Positions 7,674 to 15,741 of a DNA stretch of 35,596 nt are shown here, in pieces; the stretch's first letter is position 1; each line of letters starts with the position of its first letter. The DNA lies in contig DXIW01000056.1 in NCBI GenBank assembly GCA_019112625.1, forward strand, positions 1 to 35,596, in the 5' to 3' direction. Origin of the DNA: Candidatus Acutalibacter stercorigallinarum (lineage in GTDB: Bacteria; Bacillota; Clostridia; Oscillospirales; Acutalibacteraceae). The notes below the pieces were generated by a model. That model ran no database searches. It was given only the letters and a program-made list of their open reading frames with translations, and was not told the DNA's origin. A program made the translations under genes and the position numbers.

Positions 7674-8357
7674 TCACGGTTCCTTCTGGGAGAGGGTCTC
7701 GTCAGCTTTGGCGACCCGGTAGGAGTAGAGCACATCCACCGCCGCCACCAGGAGCAGCACCCCCAGGCACAGCCCCAGGCAGAGGAAGCCCCGGGTGAAG
7801 AGGGCCGCCAGCACCAGGAGCGCGCCGGCGAGCATCAGAGAGACGCCCCCAAAGCGCTGGCACTTCTTCCACACCCGGTCGTTCTTCCGGCTCCAGGGGG
7901 TGCGCAGGCCCATAAGGCTGTTGTTCCGCAGCTTGGGGTTCAGGTTGCCCGCCACCAGCAGCAGGGCCCCCATGCAGCCGAAGGCCACCTGCTCCACCCC
8001 CACGGGCACGGCGGACAGGTCTGTCACCTGGGCCCAGGCGGTGTAAAGGAAGTAATAGGTGAGGGCGTTGAACAGGGCCATGCACAGCAGCCCGGCGGTT
8101 ACGGCGACTTTTGCGTTATTCTGGCCTGTCCCCTCCTGCCTGGCGGCCAGCCTGCCAAAAAACAGGAGCAGCAGCCCTATGAGGACGGTAAAGCCCGGCA
8201 AAAGCAGCAGCTCGTACTTGCTGCCCCAGCGGTCCACCTGGAAGTCCGGGCCGTAGTGGGCGGGCACCTGGCCGGGCAAAAAGCCCAGGACGATAAGGGT
8301 GACCGCCAGGGGCAGGGCCATCAGGACCACGTACAGCACTTTACTGCTCCGTTTCAT
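7674..8357 (-). CDS. sdpI: SdpI-family membrane protein
   Basis: 227 aa from ATG 8357, with about six hydrophobic segments, so it is an integral membrane protein. The N-terminal part resembles DUF1648: a first helix, then LPGQVPAHYG. The C-terminal SdpI part has GLRTPWSRKNDRVWKKCQRFGG-like residues (about 150-171), the family's R/T/W signature between helices. In Bacillus subtilis, SdpI gives immunity to the SdpC toxin and transmits the signal that sequesters the SdpR repressor in the membrane. Here the gene overlaps the ArsR-type regulator by 17 bp, as in sdpRI operons. No sdpC-like toxin gene is visible, so the pair may respond to an external toxin or have another role. Confidence 0.85.
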   Translation of the reverse strand: MKRSSKVLYVVLMALPLAVTLIVLGFLPGQVPAHYGPDFQVDRWGSKYELLLLPGFTVLIGLLLLFFGRLAARQEGTGQNNAKVAVTAGLLCMALFNALTYYFLYTAWAQVTDLSAVPVGVEQVAFGCMGALLLVAGNLNPKLRNNSLMGLRTPWSRKNDRVWKKCQRFGGVSLMLAGALLVLAALFTRGFLCLGLCLGVLLLVAAVDVLYSYRVAKADETLSQKEP

Positions 8358-8625
8358 GGGGAGTGCCTCCTTTCAGGTCGTTGATCCACAGCACCGCCTC
8401 GTCCAGGACGGAGAGGTCCAGCTCGTAGTAGATGAAGTTTTTCTGCCGGGTCTCGTAGATGAGCCCCGCCTGCTTCAGCCTGGCTAGGTGGTAGGAGAGG
8501 GCCTGGGGGGTCATGCCCAGGGACTTGGCCAGGTCGCCGGAGCTGATTTTCCCCTTGCGCAGCGTCTGCAGGATGTCCCGCCTGGTGTTGTCCGCCAACG
8601 CCGCCAGGACCTGGTGCAGTGCCAT
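8341..8625 (-). CDS. sdpR: ArsR/SdpR-family autorepressor
   Basis: 94 aa winged-helix regulator. Residues about 4-75 make the ArsR fold, with recognition helix region SLGMTPQALSYHLARLKQAG. No cysteine metal-binding motif is present, which favours the SdpR subfamily over metal sensors. ATG 8625 has AAAGGAGGGGAGG just upstream. The gene overlaps sdpI. A sigma-A-like promoter and an inverted repeat over its presumed transcription start lie upstream, consistent with autorepression relieved by the membrane partner. Confidence 0.88.
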   Translation of the reverse strand: MALHQVLAALADNTRRDILQTLRKGKISSGDLAKSLGMTPQALSYHLARLKQAGLIYETRQKNFIYYELDLSVLDEAVLWINDLKGGTPHETEQ

Positions 8626-8643
8626 GGCCCTCCCCTCCTTTGC

Positions 8644-8663
8644 ATTTCAACTTTTCTTGAAAT
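8644..8663 (-). promoter_or_regulatory. Putative SdpR operator
   Basis: ATTTCAA (8644-8650) and TTGAAAT (8657-8663) are perfect inverted arms around six bases, placed three bases after the minus-strand -10 box, where a bound repressor would block initiation. A partial copy (ATTTGAAAT) lies at 8711-8719. Confidence 0.6.
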
Positions 8664-8665
8664 AG

Positions 8666-8694
8666 ATTTTACCACACTCCTTTGAGGAAAACAA
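8666..8694 (-). promoter_or_regulatory. Promoter for sdpR-sdpI
   Basis: On the minus strand, TTGTTT (8694-8689), 17 bases, then TAAAAT (8671-8666). It lies directly upstream of the inverted repeat and the sdpR ribosome site. Confidence 0.65.
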
Positions 8695-8842
8695 GGGATG
8701 GCTCAAAATTATTTGAAATAGCTTTCAGGTTATTCTTATCTGTATAATTATTAGTGGACAATGATACTATCTGGATATTCCTTCCCGCCGGGGCCGGGGG
8801 CAAAAAAGCCGGCCACAGCCCAGGCGAAGCCTGTCGCTTTTC

Positions 8843-8871
8843 TTGACTTGAGGCCCCTTCCGTGGTATGAT
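8843..8871 (+). promoter_or_regulatory. Promoter of first SLH-transglutaminase gene
   Basis: TTGACT (8843-8848), 17 bases and TATGAT (8866-8871). The -35 context CTTTTCTTGACTTG is nearly identical to that before the downstream paralogue (10423), indicating a duplicated promoter. It also forces the start codon to lie after about 8878. Confidence 0.75.
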
Positions 8872-8928
8872 AAAGAGGAATTTTCCGGAGCTTTCTCCGG
8901 CCATCTTTTTGGCAAGCAGGGATCGAAC

Positions 8929-10353
8929 GTGCCCAGGAAGCATTTCGAAAAAGCTGGGTTTCAACACTCGAAAAATGTATTATTATTACTTCTCGTCCTG
9001 TTCTTCGTGCTGCTGGTGCCCCTGGCGGCCCTGGCGGAGAACACCTTCGGCGACTGCCAGACCGGGGAGAGCGGCGAGGAGGGCGCCCCGGCGGAGGAGC
9101 CTGTCTACCAGTTCATCACCGGCGAGCACATCGCCTACATGAACGGCAGCAACGACTATATGAACCCGGAGAGCAACCTGAACCGGGCCGAGGCCGCGAA
9201 AATCATTTACACCTTGCTGGAGAATCCCTTGGAGGGAGAGGAAGGCAGCTCCTTTGGCGACGTGCCCGCGGGCATCTGGTATGAGGATTATGTAAACTCC
9301 ATGGCCGCCATGGGGCTTCTGGAAGGGGACGAGGGCAGCTACCGGCCCGACGACCCCATTACCCGGGCGGAATTTGTCACCATCCTCTCCCGGGTGTACC
9401 TGCCCGAGGAGGGGCAGGCGGACATCGCGTTCAGCGACGTGTCCTCGGACTACTGGGCCTACGACGCCCTGAAAAACGCCGTGGCCCGGGGGTGGCTCAA
9501 GGGGTACGACGGCAACACCCTGAAGCCCGAGGGCAACATCACCCGGACGGAGGCCATCCTCGTCCTCAACCGGATGCTGGGCCGGTCCCCGGACAAGGAC
9601 GCCATCGACGGGGAGGGGAAGATCCTCCAGTACCTGGACGTGCCCTACGGCTATTGGGCCTACTACGACATTATGGAGGCCTCTGTCCCCCACGAGCACA
9701 GTGAAGACGAGGACGGCAGCGAGGTATGGACCAGCTTTACCCCCAAGACCTCCGACCGGGAACCCGGCTACTACCTGGAGGACGGGCAGCTGTACTGCGT
9801 CAAAGAGGACGGCTACTACGCCAAGAGCGAGGCCATCGGCGTGCTGGATTTCAACAGCAGTGGCCAGTACACCAGCGGCAACGCGGACCTGGACCAGCGG
9901 CTGCTGGCCATTGTCCAGGCGGAGACCGACCCGGACGCCACCCGGCTGGAGAACCTGGAAGCCCTGTTCGACTATGTGTGCGACAACTGCACCTACCGGG
10001 GCAGCGGCTACCTGGACGAAGGCACCACCGGCTGGGCCGAGGAGCGGGCGCTGAACATGCTGCAGGCCGGGAACAAGGGCAACTGCTACAATTACGCCGG
10101 GCTGTTCACCATGCTGGCCCGCAGGCTGGGTTACCAGGCCGAGGCCATCTCCGGCACGTTCTACACCTCCCTCAACGGCTATGACGTGCGCCACGGCTGG
10201 ACGGAGATCACCGAGGGCGGGAAGGTCTATTTCTGCGACACGGAGATCGAGAGCGTCTACGCCGCCAACCGGGACCTGGATTGGGACCTGTTCTTCAAGT
10301 CCTACGGCACCGGGCCCACCTCTTACAAAGTCAACGGCGTGACCAAAAAATAA
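8929..10353 (+). CDS. SLH-domain surface protein with transglutaminase-like domain (copy 1)
   Basis: 474 aa from GTG 8929. This is the only in-frame ATG/GTG/TTG codon between the promoter at 8843-8871 and the hydrophobic signal segment (about residues 17-36, ending in AALAE), and AGGGA precedes it. The mature protein has S-layer-homology repeats at about 62-97, 109-158 and 168-219 (each with an ITR-E or NRAE motif) and a partial fourth at 236-259. A C-terminal transglutaminase-like domain follows with candidate triad C386 (GNKGNCYNYA), H422 (RHGWTEI) and D437 (YFCDTE). Likely exported and held on the wall by SLH binding to a secondary polysaccharide; the transglutaminase-like part may be a protease, a cross-linker or inactive. 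The next gene is a close paralogue. Confidence 0.85.
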   Translation: MPRKHFEKAGFQHSKNVLLLLLVLFFVLLVPLAALAENTFGDCQTGESGEEGAPAEEPVYQFITGEHIAYMNGSNDYMNPESNLNRAEAAKIIYTLLENPLEGEEGSSFGDVPAGIWYEDYVNSMAAMGLLEGDEGSYRPDDPITRAEFVTILSRVYLPEEGQADIAFSDVSSDYWAYDALKNAVARGWLKGYDGNTLKPEGNITRTEAILVLNRMLGRSPDKDAIDGEGKILQYLDVPYGYWAYYDIMEASVPHEHSEDEDGSEVWTSFTPKTSDREPGYYLEDGQLYCVKEDGYYAKSEAIGVLDFNSSGQYTSGNADLDQRLLAIVQAETDPDATRLENLEALFDYVCDNCTYRGSGYLDEGTTGWAEERALNMLQAGNKGNCYNYAGLFTMLARRLGYQAEAISGTFYTSLNGYDVRHGWTEITEGGKVYFCDTEIESVYAANRDLDWDLFFKSYGTGPTSYKVNGVTKK

Positions 10354-10422
10354 ATTTTGCGGGAGGCTGTCACCTGGCGTCACATTCCCCCGTCTAATCT
10401 TGTGGGGAGACTGCGCTTTTTC

Positions 10423-10452
10423 TTGACTTGCCCGCCGCAGGCGTGCTAGAAT
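10423..10452 (+). promoter_or_regulatory. Promoter of second SLH-transglutaminase gene
   Basis: TTGACT (10423-10428), 18 bases and TAGAAT (10447-10452), with the same CTTTTTCTTGACTTG context as the first copy. Confidence 0.7.
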
Positions 10453-10506
10453 TGAGAAAAATGCGGCGCAGGCGGCCCTTATCCTGCTTTGGAAAGAAGG
10501 ATCACC

Positions 10507-12105
10507 ATGACAAAGAAACTGCTCGCCTTTGCCCTAGCCCTGCTGCTCTGCGCATCCCTGCCCCTGTCCGCCCTGGCGGCGGAGGGGGATGTGTCCTCTG
10601 CCCCGGCCGGCGCGGAGAGTTCTGCTCCCCCGGCAAAGGAACAGGGGGAGCAGCTGGAGGGAGCGCCCTCCAGCACGCTCACTGAGGAGGAGACTGAGAC
10701 CAGCAAACCCATCGAGGAGGAGCCCACTGGGGAAACTCCCACTGAGGAAACTCCCACCGAGGAAGGTTCCACCGGTGAGGACCCTTCTGAGGGGGAATCC
10801 GAAGAACAAAATCTCAGTGAGGAAGAGCCCGGCGAAGAGGAATCCGGCGAGGAAGAGCCCGGGCCGGTGTACACCTTCATCACCGGCGAGCATATTGCCT
10901 ACATGAACGGCAGCAACGACTACATGAACCCGGAGAACAACCTGACCCGGGCCGAGGCTGCGAAAATCATTTATACGCTGCTTGAGAACCCCTTGGAGGG
11001 GGAGGAAGGCAGCTCCTTTGCCGACGTGCCCGCGGGCATCTGGTATGAGGATTATGTAAACTCCATGGCCGCCATGGAGCTGATCGAAGGGTACGAGGGC
11101 AACGTCTACAAGCCCGACAGCTTCATCACCCGGGCGGAGTTCGTCACCATCCTCTCCCGGGTGTACCTGCCCGAGGAGGGGACGGAGGACATCACCTTCA
11201 GCGACGTGCCCGAGGGCTATTGGGGCTACGAGGCCCTGAAGAACGCGGTGCACCGGGGGTGGCTGGCAGGCTACCCGGACAGGTCCATCAAGCCCGAGAA
11301 CAACATCACCCGGACGGAGGCCATCCTCGTCCTCAACCGGATGCTGGGCCGGTCCCCCGACAAGGACGCCATCAACAACGCGGGCCGTATCCTGCAATTC
11401 CTGGACGTGCCCTACGGCTACTGGGCCTACTACGACATTATGGAGGCCTCTGTCCCCCACGAGCACAGCGCCGCGGAGGACGGCAGCGAGGTGTGGACCA
11501 GCTTCACCCCCAAGACCTCGGAGCGGGCCCCCGGCTACTACCTGATCGACGGCCAGCTGTACTGCGTCAAGGACAACGGCTACTACGCCAAGAGCGAGGC
11601 CATCGGCGTGCTGGACTTCAATAACGACGGCCAGTACACCAGCGGCAACGCGGACCTGGACCAGCGGCTCACCGCCATTGTGCTGGCCTACACCGACCCC
11701 AGCGCCAGCCGCTTCGCCAACCTGCGCAGCCTGTACAACTATGTGATAAACCACACCACATACCGCACCGCCGATTGGATCGACGAGGGCGCTACTGGCT
11801 GGGAGGAATGGGTGGCCCTGAAGGCGTTCCAGGCCGGGAACAAGGGCAACTGCTACAGCTTTGCCGCCATGTTCACCATGCTGGCCCGGAAGCTGGGTTA
11901 TCAGGCCAAGGGCGTCTCCGGCTGGGTGACTACCCCCTACTGGTACTGGGACATCGACGAACACGGCTGGACTCAGATCGAGGAAAACGGCCAGACCTAT
12001 TTCTGCGACCCAGAGCTCCAATGGAACAATGGATGGGACCTGTTCTATAAAAAGTACGGCTCCGCCGTCACCTATTACATCGTGAACGGTGTTTCCCTGG
12101 GATAA
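10507..12105 (+). CDS. SLH-domain surface protein with transglutaminase-like domain (copy 2)
   Basis: 532 aa from ATG 10507, with AAAGAAGG six bases upstream; a TTG at 10489 in frame is less likely. A standard signal peptide (MTKKLLAFALALLL to SALAA, about 1-25) is followed by a Glu/Pro/Thr/Ser-rich acidic linker (about 50-120) that copy 1 lacks. SLH repeats lie at about 123-160, 171-220 and 230-281, and the transglutaminase-like domain carries C449 (GNKGNCYSFA), H486 (EHGWTQI) and D501 (YFCDPE). Long blocks are identical in protein and nearly so in DNA to copy 1 (for example FITGEHIAYMNGSNDYMNPE), so the pair arose by tandem duplication. The C-terminal substrate loop (470-485) differs from copy 1, hinting at divergence of the target. 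Confidence 0.88.
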   Translation: MTKKLLAFALALLLCASLPLSALAAEGDVSSAPAGAESSAPPAKEQGEQLEGAPSSTLTEEETETSKPIEEEPTGETPTEETPTEEGSTGEDPSEGESEEQNLSEEEPGEEESGEEEPGPVYTFITGEHIAYMNGSNDYMNPENNLTRAEAAKIIYTLLENPLEGEEGSSFADVPAGIWYEDYVNSMAAMELIEGYEGNVYKPDSFITRAEFVTILSRVYLPEEGTEDITFSDVPEGYWGYEALKNAVHRGWLAGYPDRSIKPENNITRTEAILVLNRMLGRSPDKDAINNAGRILQFLDVPYGYWAYYDIMEASVPHEHSAAEDGSEVWTSFTPKTSERAPGYYLIDGQLYCVKDNGYYAKSEAIGVLDFNNDGQYTSGNADLDQRLTAIVLAYTDPSASRFANLRSLYNYVINHTTYRTADWIDEGATGWEEWVALKAFQAGNKGNCYSFAAMFTMLARKLGYQAKGVSGWVTTPYWYWDIDEHGWTQIEENGQTYFCDPELQWNNGWDLFYKKYGSAVTYYIVNGVSLG

Positions 12106-12154
12106 AGCTCTGCTTTTCCCATATAAGCCCGAAAAAACATAGGAGTGATTACAC

Positions 12155-12781
12155 ATGGTAAAACGTATTCTGTCCCTGGCTGCGGCGGCGCTTCTGGCCC
12201 TCAGCCTGTGCGCCTGCGGCGGCGAGGCCGGCAGCTCCAGCAGCACGGCGACCCCCAGCCCCACCCCCAAGGCCAGCGCCACCCCCAAGCCTACGGCGAC
12301 CCCGAAGCCTTCGGCCACGCCCAAGGCCACTTCCACCCCCAAGCCCACCTCTACGCCGAAGCCGGCCTCGGTGACCGGCCAGCAGCAGGAGGAGGTCCAG
12401 GAGGAGCAGTACACCGCCCCCGAGACCCAGGAGCCTGTGGCCGAGGAGCCCCAGTACACCGAGCCCGAGACCCCCGCGGTGGAGGAGCCTGTGGAGGAGC
12501 CCCCTGTGGTGGTCGAGGAGCCCACCCCCGTGCCCCAGCCTGATCCGGAGCCCGAACCGGAGCCGGAGCCGGAACCTGAGGCCCCCGCTGCCAGCCCCTA
12601 TGACTACATTGGCGTGGACATCGGCACCTTCTACAGCGTGTTCGGCTCTCCCACCGGCGCCGCCAATTATGGCCCCAGCTGCATGGGCGACGGTGAGGAC
12701 GGCATCCTGTATTACGACGGGTTTACCGTGTACACCTTCCGTTCCGCCGACGGCAGCGAGACCGTGACGGACGTGGCGTAA
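12155..12781 (+). CDS. Proline-rich lipoprotein of unknown function
   Basis: 208 aa from ATG 12155 with AGGAG at 12141-12145. The signal peptide ends in SLCACGG; C21 is the likely lipidated cysteine, which would anchor the protein to the outer face of the membrane. Residues about 30-72 are low-complexity TPKP/TPKA repeats, then an acidic Glu/Pro/Val region and a run of PEPE repeats (about 128-144), a typical wall-spanning extended linker. A small C-terminal domain of about 55 residues (YIGVDIGTFYSVFG onward) has two aromatic-rich strands; I do not recognise its family. It follows the SLH genes in the same direction and may belong to the same envelope system. Confidence 0.75.
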   Translation: MVKRILSLAAAALLALSLCACGGEAGSSSSTATPSPTPKASATPKPTATPKPSATPKATSTPKPTSTPKPASVTGQQQEEVQEEQYTAPETQEPVAEEPQYTEPETPAVEEPVEEPPVVVEEPTPVPQPDPEPEPEPEPEPEAPAASPYDYIGVDIGTFYSVFGSPTGAANYGPSCMGDGEDGILYYDGFTVYTFRSADGSETVTDVA

Positions 12782-12800
12782 GTTTTATTTGATACCAGGC

Positions 12801-12833
12801 GCAGCCGCCGGGGCGACCCAGCGGCTGCCTTTT
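12801..12833 (+). terminator. Terminator after the lipoprotein gene
   Basis: GCAGCCGC (12801-12808) pairs with GCGGCTGC (12821-12828), with an inner GGG/CCC extension, followed by CTTTTCC. Confidence 0.65.
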
Positions 12834-12875
12834 CCTACCGCCCCACCCATCTTGCGATAAAGGAGTTTTGCTCCC

Positions 12876-14285
12876 GTGGTTTTCAGTTCCGCTGTGTTCC
12901 TGTTCATCTTCCTGCCCGTGGTGTTCGTCCTCTCCCGGGTGCTGCCCGGCATCCGGGCCAAGAACATCCTGCTGCTCATCGCCAGCCTGCTGTTCTACGC
13001 TTTCGGCGAGCCGGTGTACATCCTGCTCATGCTGGCGTCCATCCTGGTGAATTTTACCGCCGGGCGGCTGCTGCCCCTGTGCGGCAAGGGCCTGGACAAG
13101 CTGGTGCTGGCCCTGGCGGTGGTGCTCAACCTGGGGATGCTGTCCCTGTTCAAGTACACCGACTTCTTCCTCACCACGGTGAACCAGGTCTTTTCCCTGG
13201 AGATCCCCCTGACAGGCATCGCCCTGCCGGTGGGCATCTCCTTTTTCACGTTCCAGGGCCTGTCCTATGTGATCGACGTGTACCGCGACCGGGAGATGTG
13301 CGCCAAGAGCATTGTGAAACTGGCGCTGTATATCTCCCTCTTCCCCCAGCTCATCGCCGGGCCCATCGTCATCTACCACGATGTGGCGAACCAGATCGAC
13401 CACCGGGAGACTACCCCGGAGCTCACTGCCGACGGCATCCGCCGGTTCGTGCTGGGCCTGGGGAAGAAGCTGCTTTTGGCCAACACCGCCGGCCGCATGG
13501 CGGACCTGGTGTTTACCGCCACCGCCCAGCAGCTGGACATCCGGGTGGCCTGGCTGGGGGCGCTGTGCTACTGCCTGCAGATCTATTTCGACTTCTCCGG
13601 CTACAGCGACATGGCCATCGGCCTGGGGCGCATGTTCGGCTTCCAGTTTCTGGAAAACTTCAACTACCCCTACGTCAGCTCCTCCATCAAGGAGTTCTGG
13701 CGGCGGTGGCACATCAGCCTGTCCTCCTGGTTCCGGGATTACCTGTATATCCCCCTGGGGGGCAACCGCAAGGGCAAGCTGCGCACCGAGGTGAACAAGG
13801 GCATCGTGTTCTTCTGCACGGGCCTGTGGCACGGGGCCTCCTGGAATTTCGTGCTGTGGGGCCTGTGGCACGGGGTGTTCATCATTTTAGAGGACCTGCT
13901 GCCCAAGGGTGGGAAGGTCCGGCGGGCCATCGGCCATGTGACCACCCCCCTCATCGTGCTGTTGGGGTTCGTGCTCTTCCGGGCGGACACCCTGGGGGAC
14001 GCGGGGCGCATCTTCTCCCAGATGTTCACCGGGGTGGACTTCACCCTGCAGAGCGACGCCCTGCTGCGCACCCTGCTCTCCCCCCTGAATATCCTCACGG
14101 TGGTGCTGGGGACGGCCTTCTCCCTGCCCCTGCTGCCCAAGGTCAAGGCCTATGCCCAGGGGGAGGGCAAAGCCGCCGCGGCCCTGCGGGCGGGGTCTTA
14201 CCTGGCCTGCGGGGGGCTGTTCCTGCTGTGTGTGATGAACCTGGCGGGCAGCGCCTTCAACCCCTTCATCTACTTTAGATTCTGA
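12876..14285 (+). CDS. MBOAT-family membrane O-acyltransferase (AlgI/DltB/PatA-like)
   Basis: 469 aa multi-pass membrane protein from GTG 12876, with AAAGGAG at 12859-12865. The N-terminus (VFSSAVFLFIFLPVV) and the segment with two conserved histidines in GLWHGASWNF and GLWHGV (H319 and H332) match the AlgI branch of the MBOAT family; FWRRWHISLSSWFRDYLYIPLGG is also family-typical (about residues 272-294). These proteins pass acetyl groups from cytoplasmic acetyl-CoA across the membrane for O-acetylation of wall or exported polysaccharides, with a partner SGNH protein finishing the transfer. Such a partner is encoded 17 bases downstream. The acceptor polymer is not shown by the sequence; the adjacent SLH genes make a secondary wall polymer plausible. 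Confidence 0.9.
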   Translation: MVFSSAVFLFIFLPVVFVLSRVLPGIRAKNILLLIASLLFYAFGEPVYILLMLASILVNFTAGRLLPLCGKGLDKLVLALAVVLNLGMLSLFKYTDFFLTTVNQVFSLEIPLTGIALPVGISFFTFQGLSYVIDVYRDREMCAKSIVKLALYISLFPQLIAGPIVIYHDVANQIDHRETTPELTADGIRRFVLGLGKKLLLANTAGRMADLVFTATAQQLDIRVAWLGALCYCLQIYFDFSGYSDMAIGLGRMFGFQFLENFNYPYVSSSIKEFWRRWHISLSSWFRDYLYIPLGGNRKGKLRTEVNKGIVFFCTGLWHGASWNFVLWGLWHGVFIILEDLLPKGGKVRRAIGHVTTPLIVLLGFVLFRADTLGDAGRIFSQMFTGVDFTLQSDALLRTLLSPLNILTVVLGTAFSLPLLPKVKAYAQGEGKAAAALRAGSYLACGGLFLLCVMNLAGSAFNPFIYFRF

Positions 14286-14302
14286 GGAAAGGCGGGAACA
14301 CT

Positions 14303-15688
14303 ATGAAACGGAAATTGAAAGCCCTGTTCGTGCTCCTGTTCTTCTGCGCCTGCGCGGTGCCCAGCCTGGGCATGCTGGTGGTGGGCGAGAGCCAGGCCTC
14401 GGCCAACGAGGTGCTCTCCCCCAAGCCCCAGTTGAAAAACCCCGACGGCAGCTGGAATCTGGAGTTCATCCCCGACGCCGGGGACTATTTCGCCGACCGC
14501 TTCGCCTTCCGGCAGGAGCTCATCACCGCGGACTCCGCCTGGAAGGCCGGGCTGCTCCACACCTCCTCCCAGGAGCAGGTGGCCCTGGGCCAGGACGGGT
14601 GGCTCTTTTACGCGGAGACGCTGGACGACTACACCGGCGCCGACGCCCTGACGGACCGCCAGGTGTGGGCCATCGCCCACTCCCTGCAGCTGGCCCAGGA
14701 GTATGTGGAGAGCAAAGGCGGGTCCTTCCTGTTTACCGTGGCCCCCAACAAGCTGTCCCTCTACCCCCAGTACGGGCCCGGCGGGCTGGAACGGGGGCAG
14801 GTCACCGCCCTCTTCCAGGTGACGGAGGCCCTCGGGGAGAACGGCGTCCCCTACAGCGACCTGTACAGCGCCTTCACCCAGCAGGAGGAGGTGCTCTACC
14901 ACCGGTGGGACTCCCACTGGACCTACAAGGGCGCGGCCCTGGCCCACGACGTGCTCCTCTCTGACCTGGGGCTTTCCGGGGACATGTTCCAGCGGGAGGG
15001 CTCCTACGTCAAAGACCACCAGGGGGACCTGTACGTCATGCTGTACCCCGCCTCCGATGAGCTGGAGGACCAGTGGCACTTCGCCAATGACCCGGCCTTT
15101 GAGTACGCCACCCCCATCCGGGATGTGGACGACCTGCGCATCGAGACCACCAGCGCCGGCACCAACGGGAACCTCCTCATGTTCCGAGACTCCTTCGGCA
15201 ACACCCTCCACAGCCTGCTGGCGGAGAGCTTCGGCCACGCCGTGTTCTCCCGGGCCACCCCCTACGACCTGGGGGCCATGGACACCATCCAGGCGGACAC
15301 GGTCATCCTGGAGATCGTGGAGCGGAACCTGAAAAACCTGGCGGAGTACCCCTTCGTCCTCCCCGCGCCCCAGACCGACCTGACCCTGGCCTCCTGGGGG
15401 GCGGACCGGGAGGAGGCGGCCATCGCCGTGCAGGCGGTGGAGAACCCCCAATTCCCCGGGTATCTCACTGTCACCGGGAATCTGCCCGGCTGCGATGACG
15501 ACTCCCCCATCTACCTGGTGGCGGGCGACACGGCCTACGAGGCCTCCCCGGTGGGCAGCGGGGGCTCCCAGGCGGGGAATTACCCCTTTACCGCCTACCT
15601 GCCCGCAGGCACGGACCTGACCGGGGCCGTGGCCCTCTACCGCACGGGCGGAGAGAGCGTATTCTGCGCTTTGGGACAAGCCGGATAA
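14303..15688 (+). CDS. DHHW/AlgX-like SGNH O-acetyltransferase partner
   Basis: 461 aa from ATG 14303, with GAGGAAAGG upstream. An N-terminal hydrophobic segment (about 5-25) acts as signal anchor, placing the rest outside. The domain resembles AlgJ/AlgX and Gram-positive DHHW proteins: GQDGWLFY, the catalytic Asp-x-His pair in DSHWTYKGA (D203, H205), and the nucleophile serine in FRDSFGN (S297). A C-terminal beta-rich extension of about 100 residues, with no family I recognise, may bind the acceptor polymer. It is the expected extracytoplasmic partner of the MBOAT protein and forms a two-gene unit ending at a strong terminator. Confidence 0.85.
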   Translation: MKRKLKALFVLLFFCACAVPSLGMLVVGESQASANEVLSPKPQLKNPDGSWNLEFIPDAGDYFADRFAFRQELITADSAWKAGLLHTSSQEQVALGQDGWLFYAETLDDYTGADALTDRQVWAIAHSLQLAQEYVESKGGSFLFTVAPNKLSLYPQYGPGGLERGQVTALFQVTEALGENGVPYSDLYSAFTQQEEVLYHRWDSHWTYKGAALAHDVLLSDLGLSGDMFQREGSYVKDHQGDLYVMLYPASDELEDQWHFANDPAFEYATPIRDVDDLRIETTSAGTNGNLLMFRDSFGNTLHSLLAESFGHAVFSRATPYDLGAMDTIQADTVILEIVERNLKNLAEYPFVLPAPQTDLTLASWGADREEAAIAVQAVENPQFPGYLTVTGNLPGCDDDSPIYLVAGDTAYEASPVGSGGSQAGNYPFTAYLPAGTDLTGAVALYRTGGESVFCALGQAG

Positions 15689-15695
15689 CAGCACA

Positions 15696-15728
15696 AAAGC
15701 CCGCCGGAGTAAAACTCCGGCGGGCTTT
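15696..15728. terminator. Bidirectional terminator, DHHW gene / PepSY gene
   Basis: Perfect 14-bp arms, AAAGCCCGCCGGAG (15696-15709) and CTCCGGCGGGCTTT (15715-15728), loop over TAAAA between convergent genes. T-rich flanks exist on both strands. Confidence 0.9.
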
Positions 15729-15741
15729 CTCGCTGCCTATC

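Larger units (their letters stand above)
8626..8928. other. Divergent intergenic region sdpR / SLH gene
   Basis: This 303-bp gap has no supported gene. It holds the sdpR promoter and operator on the left and the SLH-gene promoter (8843-8871) on the right. A 6-bp hairpin, CCGGAG (8885-8890) with CTCCGG (8895-8900), lies in the presumed 5' untranslated region. A TATAAT at 8743-8748 has no convincing -35 partner. Confidence 0.6.

Noticed and set aside
8910..8940. tRNA-like T-arm on the minus strand (GTTCGATCCC)
   Set aside because: Flanking bases do not pair into a T stem, and no acceptor or anticodon arms can be drawn; chance match.
8867..9142. Alternative frame over the start of the first SLH gene
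   Set aside because: Its translation is Arg/Ser/Pro-rich and loses similarity to the paralogue, while the chosen frame keeps signal and SLH repeats.
10534..12525. 663-codon minus-strand open frame opposite the second SLH gene and lipoprotein
   Set aside because: Antisense shadow of two well-supported genes; repetitive composition mirrors their Glu/Pro and Thr/Pro repeats.
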